Below are positions 11,236-23,064 of a DNA stretch of 64,000 nucleotides, piece by piece. This DNA is from Jaltomata sinuosa (taxonomy: Eukaryota; Streptophyta; Magnoliopsida; Solanales; Solanaceae). The notes beneath the pieces are model-generated. The model saw nothing but the letters and a program-made list of their open reading frames with translations. It searched no databases and was not told the origin of the DNA. The position numbers were made by a program, and so were the translations under genes. Within the stretch, counting starts at the first letter, position 1, and each line of letters begins with the position of its first letter. The stretch covers positions 1,984,001 to 2,048,000 of the forward strand of contig QJPP01007235.1 in assembly GCA_003996215.1 (NCBI GenBank), in the 5' to 3' direction.

Positions 11236-12636
11236 ACCATGAACTGTTAAAGTTTGATAAAATTTTTTTTGTTGATAAATGAGAAATTACTTGTTTGGCA
11301 TGCAGTGAAGCTATAATGAGAGAAAATGGCAATACAAAACTGGAAGAGTCAAATTTGGGTGTGTTTCAAAAAAAGGTATACTTCATTCACAATTTTTTTA
11401 GTATTAGTGTATTTTAACCCATTGTAATTATCTACTCATTTTATGTAAAACAAGTTTATCGTCTGTTTGATCAAACATTCAAAATTCGATAATTTTGAAA
11501 AGTATTTTTGGAAAGTAATAATTTGAAAAGACTATCAATTTGAAATTTATTATTTTTCAATATAAGAGCAACATTTGTCACTGGACAAGCTTTCAAAAAG
11601 TCTTCCTACAGTAAAACTATTTTTTTTAGCTTTTGAAAAGAGCTTTTGCTCCTACGCGGAATTACTTTTTTTCTATTTTCATTAAAAAAAAAGATTGGCC
11701 AAACACATCAATCAAAATAAGCACTTTTTGAAAGAAAATAATTGGCTTCCTAGTAGAATGGCTAAACAGCCATTTGAGTTAGATTGGTAACCAGAGTACT
11801 ATTCTAAAGGCTAAATAAGTTAGTAAAAGAGTAATAAACAATTCATAAAATAATGCATGTATTATTATGAGCTATACCATGCATTTATAAGATATGCTTG
11901 TAGCTTGCAGTAGATGTGGCATTTCTTGAATGATCTGTACATTAATACCATCATTTCCTGAATAATTTGTGGAATAAAGTTTGCATATTGAAGATTCAAT
12001 TTTTATTGATTATCATAAGCTTGATTTACTAACAATAAATTTTTTTATTTTTTCTTTAAGGATAAGTAGCAATGAAGTTGAAGAGCGTGAAAGTCGAAAA
12101 TTGTGCAGGAGTTGCCCCAAAACTGCTAAGTGCCTCTGTAAGGTGTGTTTGCTTCGATTCTTATGGTTGATTCAGATGTTGTTGTTGTGTATTAACATTA
12201 CTTTTTAGATAGCTAGCTTAATAATAAATAGCTAATAAACTGCGGTATATAACAAGAGATATCTGGGATAGCTTATAGTTAAAGAAGAAATAAATAAATT
12301 GACACACAGTTGACATGCATTCAACTGGTTTCTTTTTTCATTTTCATCTCTTTGTTGGTACAAGTTTAATCCCATCCTAATTTCTCTCCTTTCTTTCAAA
12401 AATTGTACAACTTTGCCTACAAAAGGGAGCAAAAAAATTCTATAGCCTACACTAAAGTTTGAAACAACAACAGATACAAAGCAGGAAGGCTTGAAACTCC
12501 CAAACCAGATGCAAACTGTGCATTCCTCTATCCTTTTTCCACACATTCTGTTGCCAATTGCACAATATATACCAGCGAGCAACATGAATGTATTTGCTAT
12601 GACTCTTAATTAACGTGCCAATTTTTGTTGTTCTGG

Positions 12637-15230
12637 TCAGTGACTGTTGCCTGCATTCTGTTGGGCAATAAAACTTCTATTCCGGCCTCTACCTCTTCGA
12701 GCATTGCCAATGCTAGCAGCCAAAGAATGGCCTATAACTCCTAATCCTTCAGCTCCCACCAACTTTAATCCAAGACCTTTGATTAAATGTGACAATTTGC
12801 AATCACCTCCCTCCTTCAGCAACTGTAGCTCAAGTGCTTGCTCACGAGATACAACTGAATAAAGCTGCACTGATGGATTTAATAATTCTTGAGGCATATT
12901 ATCCGCCTCTTCTGTATTAAATTCATCATTGGATTTTGCAAAAGTAACTCTCATGAGTCCTAAAGATTTAGAATCACAAGTGAGGGGATCAAATACAAAT
13001 AAGAACTCCCCGAATGCTAGATCTGGCCTCTTGAACAATTCTTCCAATACATCGTTGCTTGGTCCAAGATTCTTTAATACAGTTTTCCTTGGATTGTTTT
13101 GCCTCACTTTCATGGATTGGGAGATGCGAGAAGCTTCTCTTAAGCCACTCAAGTAGGCTCCATGCATGGTGGCTGGATGTTGTCGAATCGTAGCCTCTCC
13201 AGCAAAAAACAAACGACCTCCAAGATTTTCTGCGAGTATGTCGTAATCACTGCCAGAAGACTGAACACGAACATGTGAATATGAGCCAAACGAAAAGGGA
13301 TCACTTCCCCACTTTGTACATATGGATTGTATAGGATCAGGCACGCTTATTCCCTTTGGCTCATATATGCCTGTCGAAGTAGCCAGATGAAAACCAAAAT
13401 CAGATTTCATGTTCTTCCTCAAAGAACAAAAACAGGGAAAAGAAGATTAAAAATCTATCTTGTATAAAGATGGATTATACGTCCCCATGGAGACTGCCTA
13501 GTGGTTGAATCATGGGAATAAGGTTGGAATCCCCACTATAACACATGGTGTAAACCAATTTTCTCCAGCCATCATGAGCAGGATTACATGGGAAGCCTGT
13601 TGTTAGTTAGCTGGACAGACTGATTGGTGGATTAGTCAAGGTGCGTGTCCCGGACACCACCCATAGAAAAAATATAAAGATAAAGATGGATGATACCTTT
13701 GAGAATGTTCATAACTCGATGAATTAAAGTGGACGGCTCTGTGCGTTCGAAAAGTTGAGCAGCGTCACCAGCAACAAGTGCAATAAGTACTGGACCCCCA
13801 GAAACAGTATGGTAGCTGTAAAATAAGAAGAACTCTCCTCGTCTATGGCTATAATGGTTGAGGCAACCAAAAGTATCCAAGTCTTCCCCCCAAAAAACAT
13901 GAGGGAATACCATGGCAACCTTATTCAGCAACCCAAATCCTAGCCTATCAATAGCTTCAAGCTTCTTCTCAGGCAACTCTGGTTCAAATCTAATTGATCT
14001 TCTTTTTAGTACCCCAAGAGGAACAGTACAGAGGACCATGTCTGCCTGTAAAAGTTGGTCCCCAGCAATGACCTCAACTCCTTCATTTCCATACTTTATT
14101 GTCTGGACAGTCTTGCCATACAATATAGGAACTCCTTTACACAGTGCTCTGATTATACCCGAATTTCCACCAGCAAGAAAACAATGATCACCACCCATTT
14201 CATAAGGATCGTCCTGATCCCAATAGGCAGCAGAGAGTTCTGAGAGGCATCCAGCATTTGCATATTCCAAGTTCGCAAAATGCCAATCCAGAAGTTGCCT
14301 CTCCTCTGTAGTTTTAGCCACAGCATATAACTGTCTAAGTATCTCCAAGACGGAGCCTAAAGAGATATCATTAGCCAATCCACTTACTCTTTTTCTTAGC
14401 TCAGTAACTTTGTCTAGTAGCTTATTGAAAATGAGTTCAACTTTGGAATCAACTTCTACATCAACAGGAGTTCCATCAGGCTTGTATAAAGGACACTTAT
14501 CTCTAACTTTGTGAAGAAGAATGGAAAGTTGTCTAGCCAAAACTCCCAAAGGATTCGCATGGATACCAGTTATGACACTGCCACCAAGATCCACAGCAGC
14601 AAACTTGCCCTTCCATCCCATTTTCTCAGTATAAACTCTCCCTCCAGGTCGGTTCCTACCTTCAAGGATAACCACCTTGAATCCAAATGACATCAGTTGC
14701 CTCGCTGCAGCCAAACCAGCGAGTCCAGCACCAACAATAATTACAGTCCCTTCACTAGGTTCCTCAGGAATATTAGATACAAATGATGGTGAAACCCCAA
14801 AATTTATATACCCGTTATACAAAAGAAAGTCATATGCTATAGCCACTAAATGCTCATAATCAACACTTACAGTTTCCCTTATCCTTCCTTTTGACAGCCA
14901 AATTTGCACATTCTCCCTCCATTTTGCAAGAATATGGTTTCTCACAACAATATAATCGTTTTGCTCTTTCCCACCCAGTTCACTTACAACTCCAGCCTTT
15001 CTTTCTTCATCAAGAAGGTCATCAATAGGGAAGCCCAAAGAAAGAGCTATCATGGCCTCCGTTTTAGTTTCTTTCTCCAAATCTTGCTTCGTTCTACTCC
15101 TCTTCCTCACTGGACCACCCAAATGCTCATCTATTACACCATCCATCAAATTCTCATCATAATTCCTTGAAGCTACCCTCTTTCTCACTGGTCTCTTTGA
15201 GATTGAACCCCCTGAATTTGAGGTTTCCAT
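12637..15230 (-). CDS. LDL2: LDL2-type lysine-specific histone demethylase, intact copy
   Basis: Exons 15230-13697 and 13370-12637 join in phase 1 (G/GC) to give 755 residues; Arabidopsis LDL2 is about 746. The product is a flavin amine oxidase that removes methyl groups from histone H3 Lys4 and acts in the nucleus. Basic stretches KRPVRKR and RKRSRTK lie near the N terminus. A SWIRM domain spans about 55-148, with NDYIVVRNHILAKW and YDFLLYNGYINFGVSP. The FAD-binding motif GAGLAGLAAARQL (167-179) and RPGGRVY follow. K437 in GFGLLNKVAM matches the catalytic lysine of the family, and FAGEA...ATMHGAYLSG lies near 567. There is no Tower insert, as usual in plant LDLs. A 5'-UTR intron is likely. 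Closest to LDL2 rather than LDL1, LDL3 or FLD by its N terminus and length. No disabling change was found. Confidence 0.93.
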
Positions 15231-15243
15231 TTCCTTTTACCCT

Positions 15244-15665
15244 TCTAGAAATAAATTGGTATTTCCACAACGATACACTGAACTCACCCTAATTATAGCC
15301 TGTATTAACTTCAAAATTCAACTGTCTCTGCCAATCTGGTACCAATTTAGTCCAATCCCAGCAATCTAGATAAAGTAAACGAAAATTATTTCCAGAAAAA
15401 TTGAGACTAACACTAAATTGGGTATCAAAATTGATCATGGAAAGCTAGTAAAAATGTAAGAATCAAAAAAACTGTCGCAACTTCATCTCAATTCCAAATT
15501 CAAATTAGGGTTTAAGGTTTTTTGTTTCATGAAAAAACAGAGAGGGATTAGGGTTTTTGTTTCACGAGAAATGAGAACTTACAATTTGATGCTAGTGGAG
15601 AATTCAGGCAGAGTGAAGCAAAGAATTCACGGCAGAGAGCTCTACTCCGGCGATATTTGAAATTG
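15244..15665 (-). promoter_or_regulatory. LDL2 5' leader with probable UTR intron
   Basis: On the minus strand CATCAAATT/GTAAGT at 15583/15582 is a strong splice donor, and TTTCTAG/AAGGG at 15245/15244 a matching acceptor 14 bases before the start codon. The inferred leader exon (about 15665-15583) contains GCCGGAG. The inverted copy at 17.58 kb lacks all of this, so only this copy keeps its own promoter. Confidence 0.55.
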
Positions 15666-17576
15666 GCGGGCGAAAATCAAGTCGGAATTAGGGTCCGAAA
15701 TTTCAAATCCTGTTTCCCTTTGTTATTTGGGCTTAGAGTATTGGGCCAAAGCGGGCTAAAGGTAAGGATTGGAGGGGGAAAGGGAGATCACCTATATATT
15801 CGAAATTAGACAGATTTACGTAATAACTTTTGGAAAAAAAAAACTCATATATACTATATTAGATATAATATTACAACTTATACCAATAAATTCTAATTTT
15901 CAATACCTACCATAAGTTTTCTAACAAAATCTATCAACTTAATAAAAAACGGAAAAAAAAAAAACGGAAAAAAAAGAAAGAAAAACAGGTGAAACAAAAT
16001 TTCTAAAAAAATGGTTGAGAGATATCAATCAACCCAAAAATATCTCCTATATCTTAAAATCAACACATCTTCTCTCTCCTATATCTTAATTTCCTTATTT
16101 TACTCCTTTCTATTATCACTTTAGATGATATAACTTTTATACCTAATTAGATTTGAAAATTATCAAATTATCACACCATAGATATCAAATTGTATATCGA
16201 TTTCATAAATTGAAAGTTGAGAATATGAAAAATTATTTTGTGTATGCAATAAATATACAATCTGGTGGTATAATGCTTCATGTACATATCAGTTTTATAC
16301 CAAAATATATATATATATATATTTATCGAGACATTATGAAAATGAATTACATTCTATGTATGTAATTGATATACAAACTATTTTCAATGTATGTATACTA
16401 TAGTCATTAAATTAATCAATGGATATTAGCATAGAGTGTCTTAGATAATACCACACAAAAATCACATTATATACTTGAAATTATTCATTTTGATGTAATT
16501 TATTATAACCTATAATGAATTTTAGAAGAGAGAAGAAAAATATTTATGAATTGCAGATAAAGAAAAATATTTATGAATTGCAGATAAAAAAAATTAATTT
16601 AGTTGAATAATGATAATGGTAAATCCCTAAATTTAAGCCTACTAAATCATTTAGAAAATAAAATTCGGATAAATATAGAAATAAGACTAAGAGAGAGAAG
16701 AAAGATTTTATTTTGTAATTATCTTCCTTAATTACAATGAGTTATTTAGTGGGTCCCATTTTGGATTTGTTCCTTAATTAAGTAGCATTGAAAAAACCAT
16801 AATTAAATATAATAAAAAATAATAACTAATTTTCAAATTCTGGTATGACTTGTAATTAAATTGGTATTTTAATAATTTTGAAAAAGATGATGTATATAGT
16901 GTAATAAAGAGTCTTAAACTATTATCTAGGATAATTTTCTCATAACTTTTTATTAATGTCATCCATATTGTTTAGAGTAAAGTACACAAATTAGACCAAA
17001 TCCATAAATATTTATGCGCGCAATATCCAGGCTGTCCAAAGTAATTACATGTTTGCCCCTGTCTTATTTCTGGCATGACATCAGCGTCATTACCATGAAT
17101 TAGTCCTATGTGATATTCCGTCGGTATACAATGATACTCTATTTGGTATCATATAGGACTGAGCTCTTTTTTTGAAAAAATAAAGAAGAAATAATTAAGA
17201 GAAAAATACTAAAGTCCACTAGCACATTCATTAAAACTAAATTAATGAAAATATATTATTTAAACTTTTGCAAATGAAAAAACAAACTTGTATTTAAAAT
17301 ATTACTCTATCTTTTGTAATTAGTTTTACAAAATTAACTTGCTAAAACTGATATATAAATTAAAATATTAAAATTAAGCGTAAATCTTGTGATAACCAAA
17401 GAGGAAATGATGTATACCACGTGGGTATCATAGAGGACTGGCAAATATTGAAGCTAACATGAATGATGCCATGCCGGTTCATGGGATATATTGTGATGGT
17501 ATGAATATCACGGAGGACTGAGAATACCTCAATCATACCATACCAGTATATAGATATATGATGATGGTATACCCCA
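15666..17576. other. Spacer between the inverted LDL2 copies
   Basis: AT-rich spacer of about 1.9 kb between the two LDL2 5' ends. It holds a 29-base tandem duplication near 16533-16592 (AAAAATATTTATGAATTGCA twice). At 17.1-17.5 kb there is a family of short repeats built on GGTATCATAGAGGACTG. No gene is recognised. Confidence 0.5.
17095..17575. repeat. GGTATCAT...GGACTG repeat cluster at the duplication edge
   Basis: Variants occur at about 17103-17128 (reverse: AGTCCTATGTGATATTCCG), 17141-17160 (GGTATCATATAGGACTGAG), 17424-17440 (GGTATCATAGAGGACTGG) and 17496-17521 (GGTATGAATATCACGGAGGA). The last is followed by 'accataccagtatata'. The cluster ends within 60 bases of the point where LDL2 similarity starts. 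Its nature is unknown. Confidence 0.5.
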
Positions 17577-20167
17577 AGGAAATGGAAACCCCATATTCAG
17601 GGGGTTCATTCTCAAGGAAACCAGTGAGAAAGAGGGAAGCTTCAAGGAATTATGATGAGAATTTGATGGATGGTGACATAGAAGAGCATTTGGGTGGTCC
17701 GGGGAGGAAGAGGAGTAGAACGAAGCAAGATTTGGAGAAAGAAACTAAAACGGAGGCCGTGATAGCTCTTTCTTTGGGCTTCCTCATTGATGACCTTCTT
17801 GATGAAGAAAGAAGGCTGGAGTTGTAAGTGAACTGGGCGGGAAAGAGCAAAACGATTATATCGTTGTGAGGAACCATACTCTTGCAAAATGGAGGGAGAA
17901 TGTGCAAATTTGGCTGTCCAAAGGAAGGATAAGGGAAACTGTAAGTGTTGAGTATGAGCATTTGGTAGCTGTAGCATATGACTTTCTTTCGTATAACGGG
18001 TATATAAATGTTGGGGTTTCACCATCATTTGTATCTAATATTCCCGAGGAACCTAGTGAAGGGTCTGTAATTATTGTTGGTGCTGGACTCGCTGGTTTGG
18101 CTGCAGCAAGGCAACTAATGTCATTTAGATTCAAGGTAGTTATCCTTGAAGGTCGGAATCGACCTGGAGGACAAGTTTATACTGAGAAAATGGGATGGAA
18201 GGGCAAGTTTGCTGCTGTGGATCTTGGTGGCAGTGTCATAACTGGTATCCATGCGAATCCTTTGGGAGTTTTGGCTAGACAACTTTCCATTCTTCTTCAC
18301 AAAGTTAGAGATAAGTGTCCTTTATACAAGCCCGATGGAACTCCTGTTGATGCAGAAGTTGATTCCAAAGTTGAACTCATTTTCAATAAGCTACTAGACA
18401 AAGTTACTGAGCTAAGAAAAAGAGTAAGTGGATTGGCTAATGATATCTCTTTAGGCTCCGTCTTGGAGATACTTAGACAGTTATATGCTGTGGCTAAAAC
18501 TACAGAGGAGAAGCAACTTCTGGATTGGCATTTTGCGAACTTGGAATATGCAAATGCTGGATGCCTCTCAGAACACTCTGCTGCCTATTGGGATAAGGAT
18601 GATCCTTATGAAATGGGTGGTGATCATTGTTTTCTTGCTGGTGGAAATTCGGGTATAATCAGAGCACTGTGTAAAGGAGTTCCTATATTGTATGGCAAGA
18701 CTGTGCAGACAATAAAGTATGGAAATGAAGGAGTTGAGGTCATCGCTGGGGACCAACTTTTTCAGGCAGACATGCTCCTCTTGGGGTACTAAAAAGAAGA
18801 TCAATTAGATTTGAACCAGAGTTGCCTGAGAAGAAGCTTGAAGCTATTGATAGGCTAGGATTTGGGTTGCTGAATAAGGTTGCCATGGTATTCCCTCGTG
18901 TTTTTTGGGGGGGAAGACTTGGATACCTTTGGTTGCCTCAACCATTATAGCCATAGACGAGGATCGTTCTTCTTATTTTACAGCTACCATACTGTTTCTG
19001 GGGGTCCAGTACTTATTGCACTTGTTACTGGTGACGCTGCTCAACTTTTTGAATGCACAGAGCCGCACACTTTAATTCATCGAGTTATGAACATTCTCAA
19101 AGGTATCATCCATCTTTATCTTTATATTTTTTCCATGTGTGGTGTCTGGGTCAACTTACACGCACCTTGACTAATCCACCAATCAGCATGTCCAGCTAAC
19201 AAACAACAGGCTTCCCATGTAATCCTGCTCATGAAGGCTGGAGAAAATGGGTTTACACCATTGGTTGTAGTAGGGATTCCAACGTTATTCCCATGATTCA
19301 ACCACTAGGCAGTCTCCTTGGGGACGTATCATCCATCTTCATACGAGACTTGATAGATTTTTTATCTTCTTTTCCCCGTTTTTTATTCTTTGAGGAAGAA
19401 CGTAGAATCTGGTTTTGATTTTCATCTGGCCACTTCGAAAGGCATATATGAGCCAAAGGGAATAAGCGCGCCTGATCCTATACTGTCCATATGTACAAAG
19501 TGGAGGAAGTGATCCCTTTTCGTTTGGCTCGTATTCACATGTTCGTGTTCAGTCTTCTGGCAGGATTACGACATACTCGCAGAAAATCTTGGAGGTCGTT
19601 TATTTTTTGCTGGAGAGGCTACGATTCGACAACATCCAGCCACCATGCATGGATCCTACTTGAGTGGCTTAAGAGAAGCTTCTCGCATCTCCCAATCCAT
19701 GAAAGTGAGGCAAAACAATCCAAGGAAAACTGTATTAAAGAATCTTGGACCAAGCAACGATGTATTGGAAGAGTTGTTCAAGAGGCCAGATCTAGCATTC
19801 GGGGAGTTCTTATTTGTATTTGATCCTCTCACTTGTGATTCTAAATCTTTAGGACTCATGAGAGTTACTTTTGCAAAATCCAACGATGAATTTAATACAG
19901 AAGAGGCAGAACAAATATTTAATCCATTAGTACGTGCAGCTTTATTCAGTTGTGTCTCGTGAGCAAGCACTTGAGCTGCAGTTGCTGAAGGAGGGAGGTG
20001 ATTGCAAATTGTCATATTTGTTCAAAGGTCTTGGCTTAAAGTTTGTGAGAGCTGAAGGTTTAGTAGTTCTAGGACATTCTTTGGCTGCTAACACTGGCAA
20101 TGCTCGAAGAGGTAGAGGCTGGAATAGAAGTTGTAGTCCCCAACATAATGCAGGCAACAGTCACTGA
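17577..20167 (+). pseudogene. LDL2 pseudogene, inverted duplicate of the 12.6-15.2 kb gene
   Basis: Similarity to the intact LDL2 gene starts ten bases before the ATG (17583) and continues beyond the stop codon. The intron (about 19105-19440) is kept, so this is a DNA duplication and not a retrocopy. Lesions: one A lost in the run near 17812, which produces an early stop; a net 13-base loss near 18770-18775 within 'acatggtcctctgt'; one G gained in the run at 18907-18913; one base gained near 19503; one lost near 19563; and a larger indel near 19908-19940. P66 of the intact protein is L here. Promoter and leader are absent. Similarity is otherwise high, so the copy is fairly young. It can encode at most fragments of the oxidase domain. 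Confidence 0.93.
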
Positions 20168-20568
20168 CCAGAACAATAAATATCGGCATGTTAGTTAAGA
20201 GTCATAGCAATTACCTCCACGTTGCTCGCTGGTATATATTGTGCAAATGGCAACAGAGTGTGTGAAAAAAGGATAGAGGAACGCGCAGTTTTGCATCTGG
20301 TTTGGGAGTTTCAAGCCGTCCTGCTTTGTATCTGTTGTTGTTTCAAACTCTAGTATAGGCTATAGAATTTTTTGCTCCCTTTTGTAGGCAAAGTTGTACA
20401 ATTTTTGAAAGAAGGGAGAGAAATTAGGATGGGATTAAACTTGTACCAGCAAAGAGGTGAAAATGAAAAAAGAAACCAGTTGAATGCATGCCAGCTATGT
20501 GTCAATTTATTTCTTTCTTCTTTAACTATAAGCTCCCAGATATCTCTTGTTATATACAGCAACATCTG
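20168..20568 (+). repeat. LDL2 3' flank, second copy
   Basis: Inverted match to about 12235-12636, through AAAAGGATAGAGGAACG, 'aatttttgaaagaagggag' and TAAGCTCCCAGATATCTC. No separate gene; the ORF at 20372-20569 is an accident of this 3' region. Confidence 0.8.
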
Positions 20569-20700
20569 AATTTCGAGCAAAATGAAATCAACTATAAGAA
20601 TCCTCATTGTTCATGAAAGATAATGTTGTGTACCAAACAAAAAAGATAGGTCGTTAAACATCAAATGTTGTTAACAAAGTCGACGCATGCACGACATTTG
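20569..20700 (-). pseudogene. ULT 3'-end stub attached to the LDL2 pseudogene
   Basis: Read on the minus strand, 20700 to about 20661 encodes K-C-R-A-C-V-D-F-V-N-N and then TGA, the last residues of ULT exon 3. The flank that follows (TTGTTTGGTACACAACATTA, 'catgaacaatgaggattc', 'ttgatttcattttgctc') matches 2190-2265. Similarity breaks at 20700 in the middle of the exon. The orientation relative to LDL2 is the same convergent one as at 12 kb. Confidence 0.85.
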
Positions 20701-23064
20701 ATAGAACAGTTTATTATGTATGTTGAAGTACAAGAGCTAAAGATGTAGAAGTTTTTGTTAAAAGTGTCGTTGATTTTATGTCGTTCAACTTTAGCAATTT
20801 ATTTTGAGCTTCAAAGAGTTTGTAATAAACAGAGAAAGATACATTCTGAAAACTATATAAATTTAGTAAGAAATATGTATCTCGCTCTAGGCTTCGAATT
20901 TTCTCATAATTTAATGTATTGAAAGTGTATAAAATCGATATAGGATATGTATTATAGTTGTATAAATTTTATATAAATTTCATGTTGCTTTCTACAAATT
21001 TAATATAACTACAACAACATTGTATATAATAGAGTCTTGAGAACTATCATGAAAATAGAGAAATAAAAAAACAGACTTAATCAATAAAGGAGTTAAGTCA
21101 TAACCTATTCGACATTTGCTTGGATCAAGATGAGCGAGACAATTTAACCTATAAGCAATTAATCATAACGCGATTGAAGGGTTAACTTGGCTTATGTATC
21201 CAAATTGATATGCTAATGTTATACATGCGCGACCCCGGCCATCGAGGATTGCAACTACGTCATATAAAGAAGAATCCCCGAAAATAGAGGAATCTTCGGC
21301 TCATCTCAACTCCCAACCAAACATGACGCGACTGAAGGGATTATACTTTCATGAGCAAATTTTGACACCCCTATTTTTATTTTTTTATTTTTTTGACACC
21401 CCTATATATGAAGGTAAGAGAACAATTAACGTAGTGTTATTTTGCGAAAAAGAATTTCTTTTCAAAGTTAAAGTGTTTGGCCAAACTTTTAGAAGGGAAA
21501 AAAAGTGTTTTTGAGTAGAAGAGGAAACAATTTTTGAGAAGCAGAAGAAAAATAGTATTTTTGAGAAATATATATTTGGAAACACTTTTTAAAAGCTCGA
21601 ATAAACATTAATTGCTGCTCAAATATACTTTTCAAATTGATTAAGCAAACACAAATTATTCTCACTTAAAGTACTCGTATTAAGTTGATTTTAAAAGCAC
21701 GACCAAACAGGATATAAGTCAACTTTATGTACAAGGGCGGTGCAATCGACAATGTAATTCATGTCCGTGTAGATCTATGTTCACGGAGGAAACGTAGGCA
21801 AGAATCCAGGTTCTTGAAGAACATGTTAATGTTCTTGCAACATTAGTTCTGATTTATGCGACACATTTTCTTTAGTCCGTTTAAAAAAGAACGATACAAT
21901 TCTAAATTTGGAGACAATAACTTAAGACTTCTCATTTTACCCGCAATGAAAAACTTTTATAACCACACAAATATTATGACATGTTTAAACTCACAAATTC
22001 AAAAAATCTTTATTTCTTTCTTAAACTTCTGTCCTGATTCGAACTATGTCAGACAACTTGACTAGGAGGGAGTAGTTTTTACACCTCACATATGTTCCGC
22101 CACCCAGAAGCTAAGCAAGCTCCTTTCACATGTATCTACCGCAAAACAAGGCCCCATCTTGTTAAAAATTCTGTTTTTCCTTGTAAATTGCAAATATATT
22201 TGTTAAGTGTACAAACAAAGTTCCATATTGATAGCTGAAATAATTGAAAAACTATATGAAGTGTAAAATCTCTTAATGATGTGAGACCTTTTGAGGAAAA
22301 CCGTGTGAACTTCGCCAAATCGGACAATATCACACCATGTTAAGAGTATTTTTGGGTTGATTCCCCATTCAAGGCAGATGATAGCGTGGGGCTCTGTTAC
22401 ATACAAAATGAAGCTAGTTTCGGGCTTCGATTGACATAAATACACAGATGATGTGGGTCACACATAATGAATCTCAGAAATTAACTCGTGGATAGTGGTG
22501 ATGAGTCACGTGAAACTTAGTTCGAGGTGGAGATTGTTGGGTGTGCAAACAAAGTTCCAAATTGATAGCTTAAAAGATTGGGAAGCTACATATAAGGTGT
22601 AATGTCTTTTAATGGTGTGAGATCTTTTGTGGAAAACTGCACGGAGTTGGCCCAAAAATGAACAATATCTACAATGTTAAGAGTGTACATTCAGTATTGT
22701 GTTATAAGGCAACTTGTAAATGTATAATGAAAGAACTTCATGACTCTCTTAAGTCATGTGATTTGTATCCAGATCTGCCAGAGACATTGTCATCTCTCTT
22801 TATTATATACAGTTGCAAGCCCCAAAGCATTGACTAAAGATTACAAACTACTTTTTATACTGCAAGTTTCCTTATTCAAGATTTAGTTAAGAATGAATGA
22901 ACCAGAAGCTATAAAACTAGTAATAGTATTTTACTGGCAAATTGCAGAAAATAAAATTGAACTAAAAGAAGAATTGAAAAGAATTTCCTTGGATTACTCT
23001 ATAAGAGGCCAATGGAGAAGACAAACTAGACCATCTTGAGCTTCATCCGACTTGCACGGAGAAA
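20701..23064. other. Intergenic region before the root-cap gene
   Basis: About 21465-21715 is a decayed MITE-like block with CAAACTTTTAGAAGGG and ACCAAACAGG ends, typical of Solanaceae repeats. From 22198 there are two direct copies of a TRIM/LTR-like sequence (separate entry). A weak TATA-like TCTATAAGAGG lies at 22998-23008. No coding gene is recognised. Confidence 0.45.
22198..22690. mobile_element. Two direct copies of a TRIM/LTR-like sequence
   Basis: ACAAACAAAGTTCCATATTG (22210) and CAAACAAAGTTCCAAATTG (22546) each begin about 130-150 bases of similarity, through TGATGTGAGACC / TGGTGTGAGATC, GGAAAAC and a 'gacaatatc' end. The second is preceded by 'ggagattgttgggtgtgc', as in terminal repeats of small non-autonomous plant LTR elements. 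A third relative lies at about 43085-43320. Internal domains are absent. Confidence 0.4.

Larger units (their letters stand above)
8927..12205 (+). pseudogene. Decayed full-length ULT copy, unit C
   Basis: Unit C starts like A and B but runs on through all parts of the gene. Coding exon 1 lies at about 9820-9892 and 10295-10405, split by a 399-base MITE. Exon 2 is reduced to about 11308-11374 by an internal deletion that joins the 'caaatttgggtg' region to the donor 'caaaaaaaggtata'. Exon 3 runs from about 12059 to 12150, with CNEAEERESRKLC changed to SNEVEERESRKLC, and most of the cysteine tail is lost. It lies tail-to-tail with the intact LDL2 gene. Confidence 0.8.

Noticed and set aside
17866..18792. 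308-codon ORF as a separate FAD-oxidase gene
   Set aside because: It is the longest open piece of the frameshifted LDL2 copy, without its own start region and lacking the C-terminal half of the oxidase domain.
17577..20167. LDL2 second copy as a processed retrocopy
   Set aside because: The intron at about 19105-19440 and more than 400 bases of 3' flank are kept, so it arose by DNA duplication.
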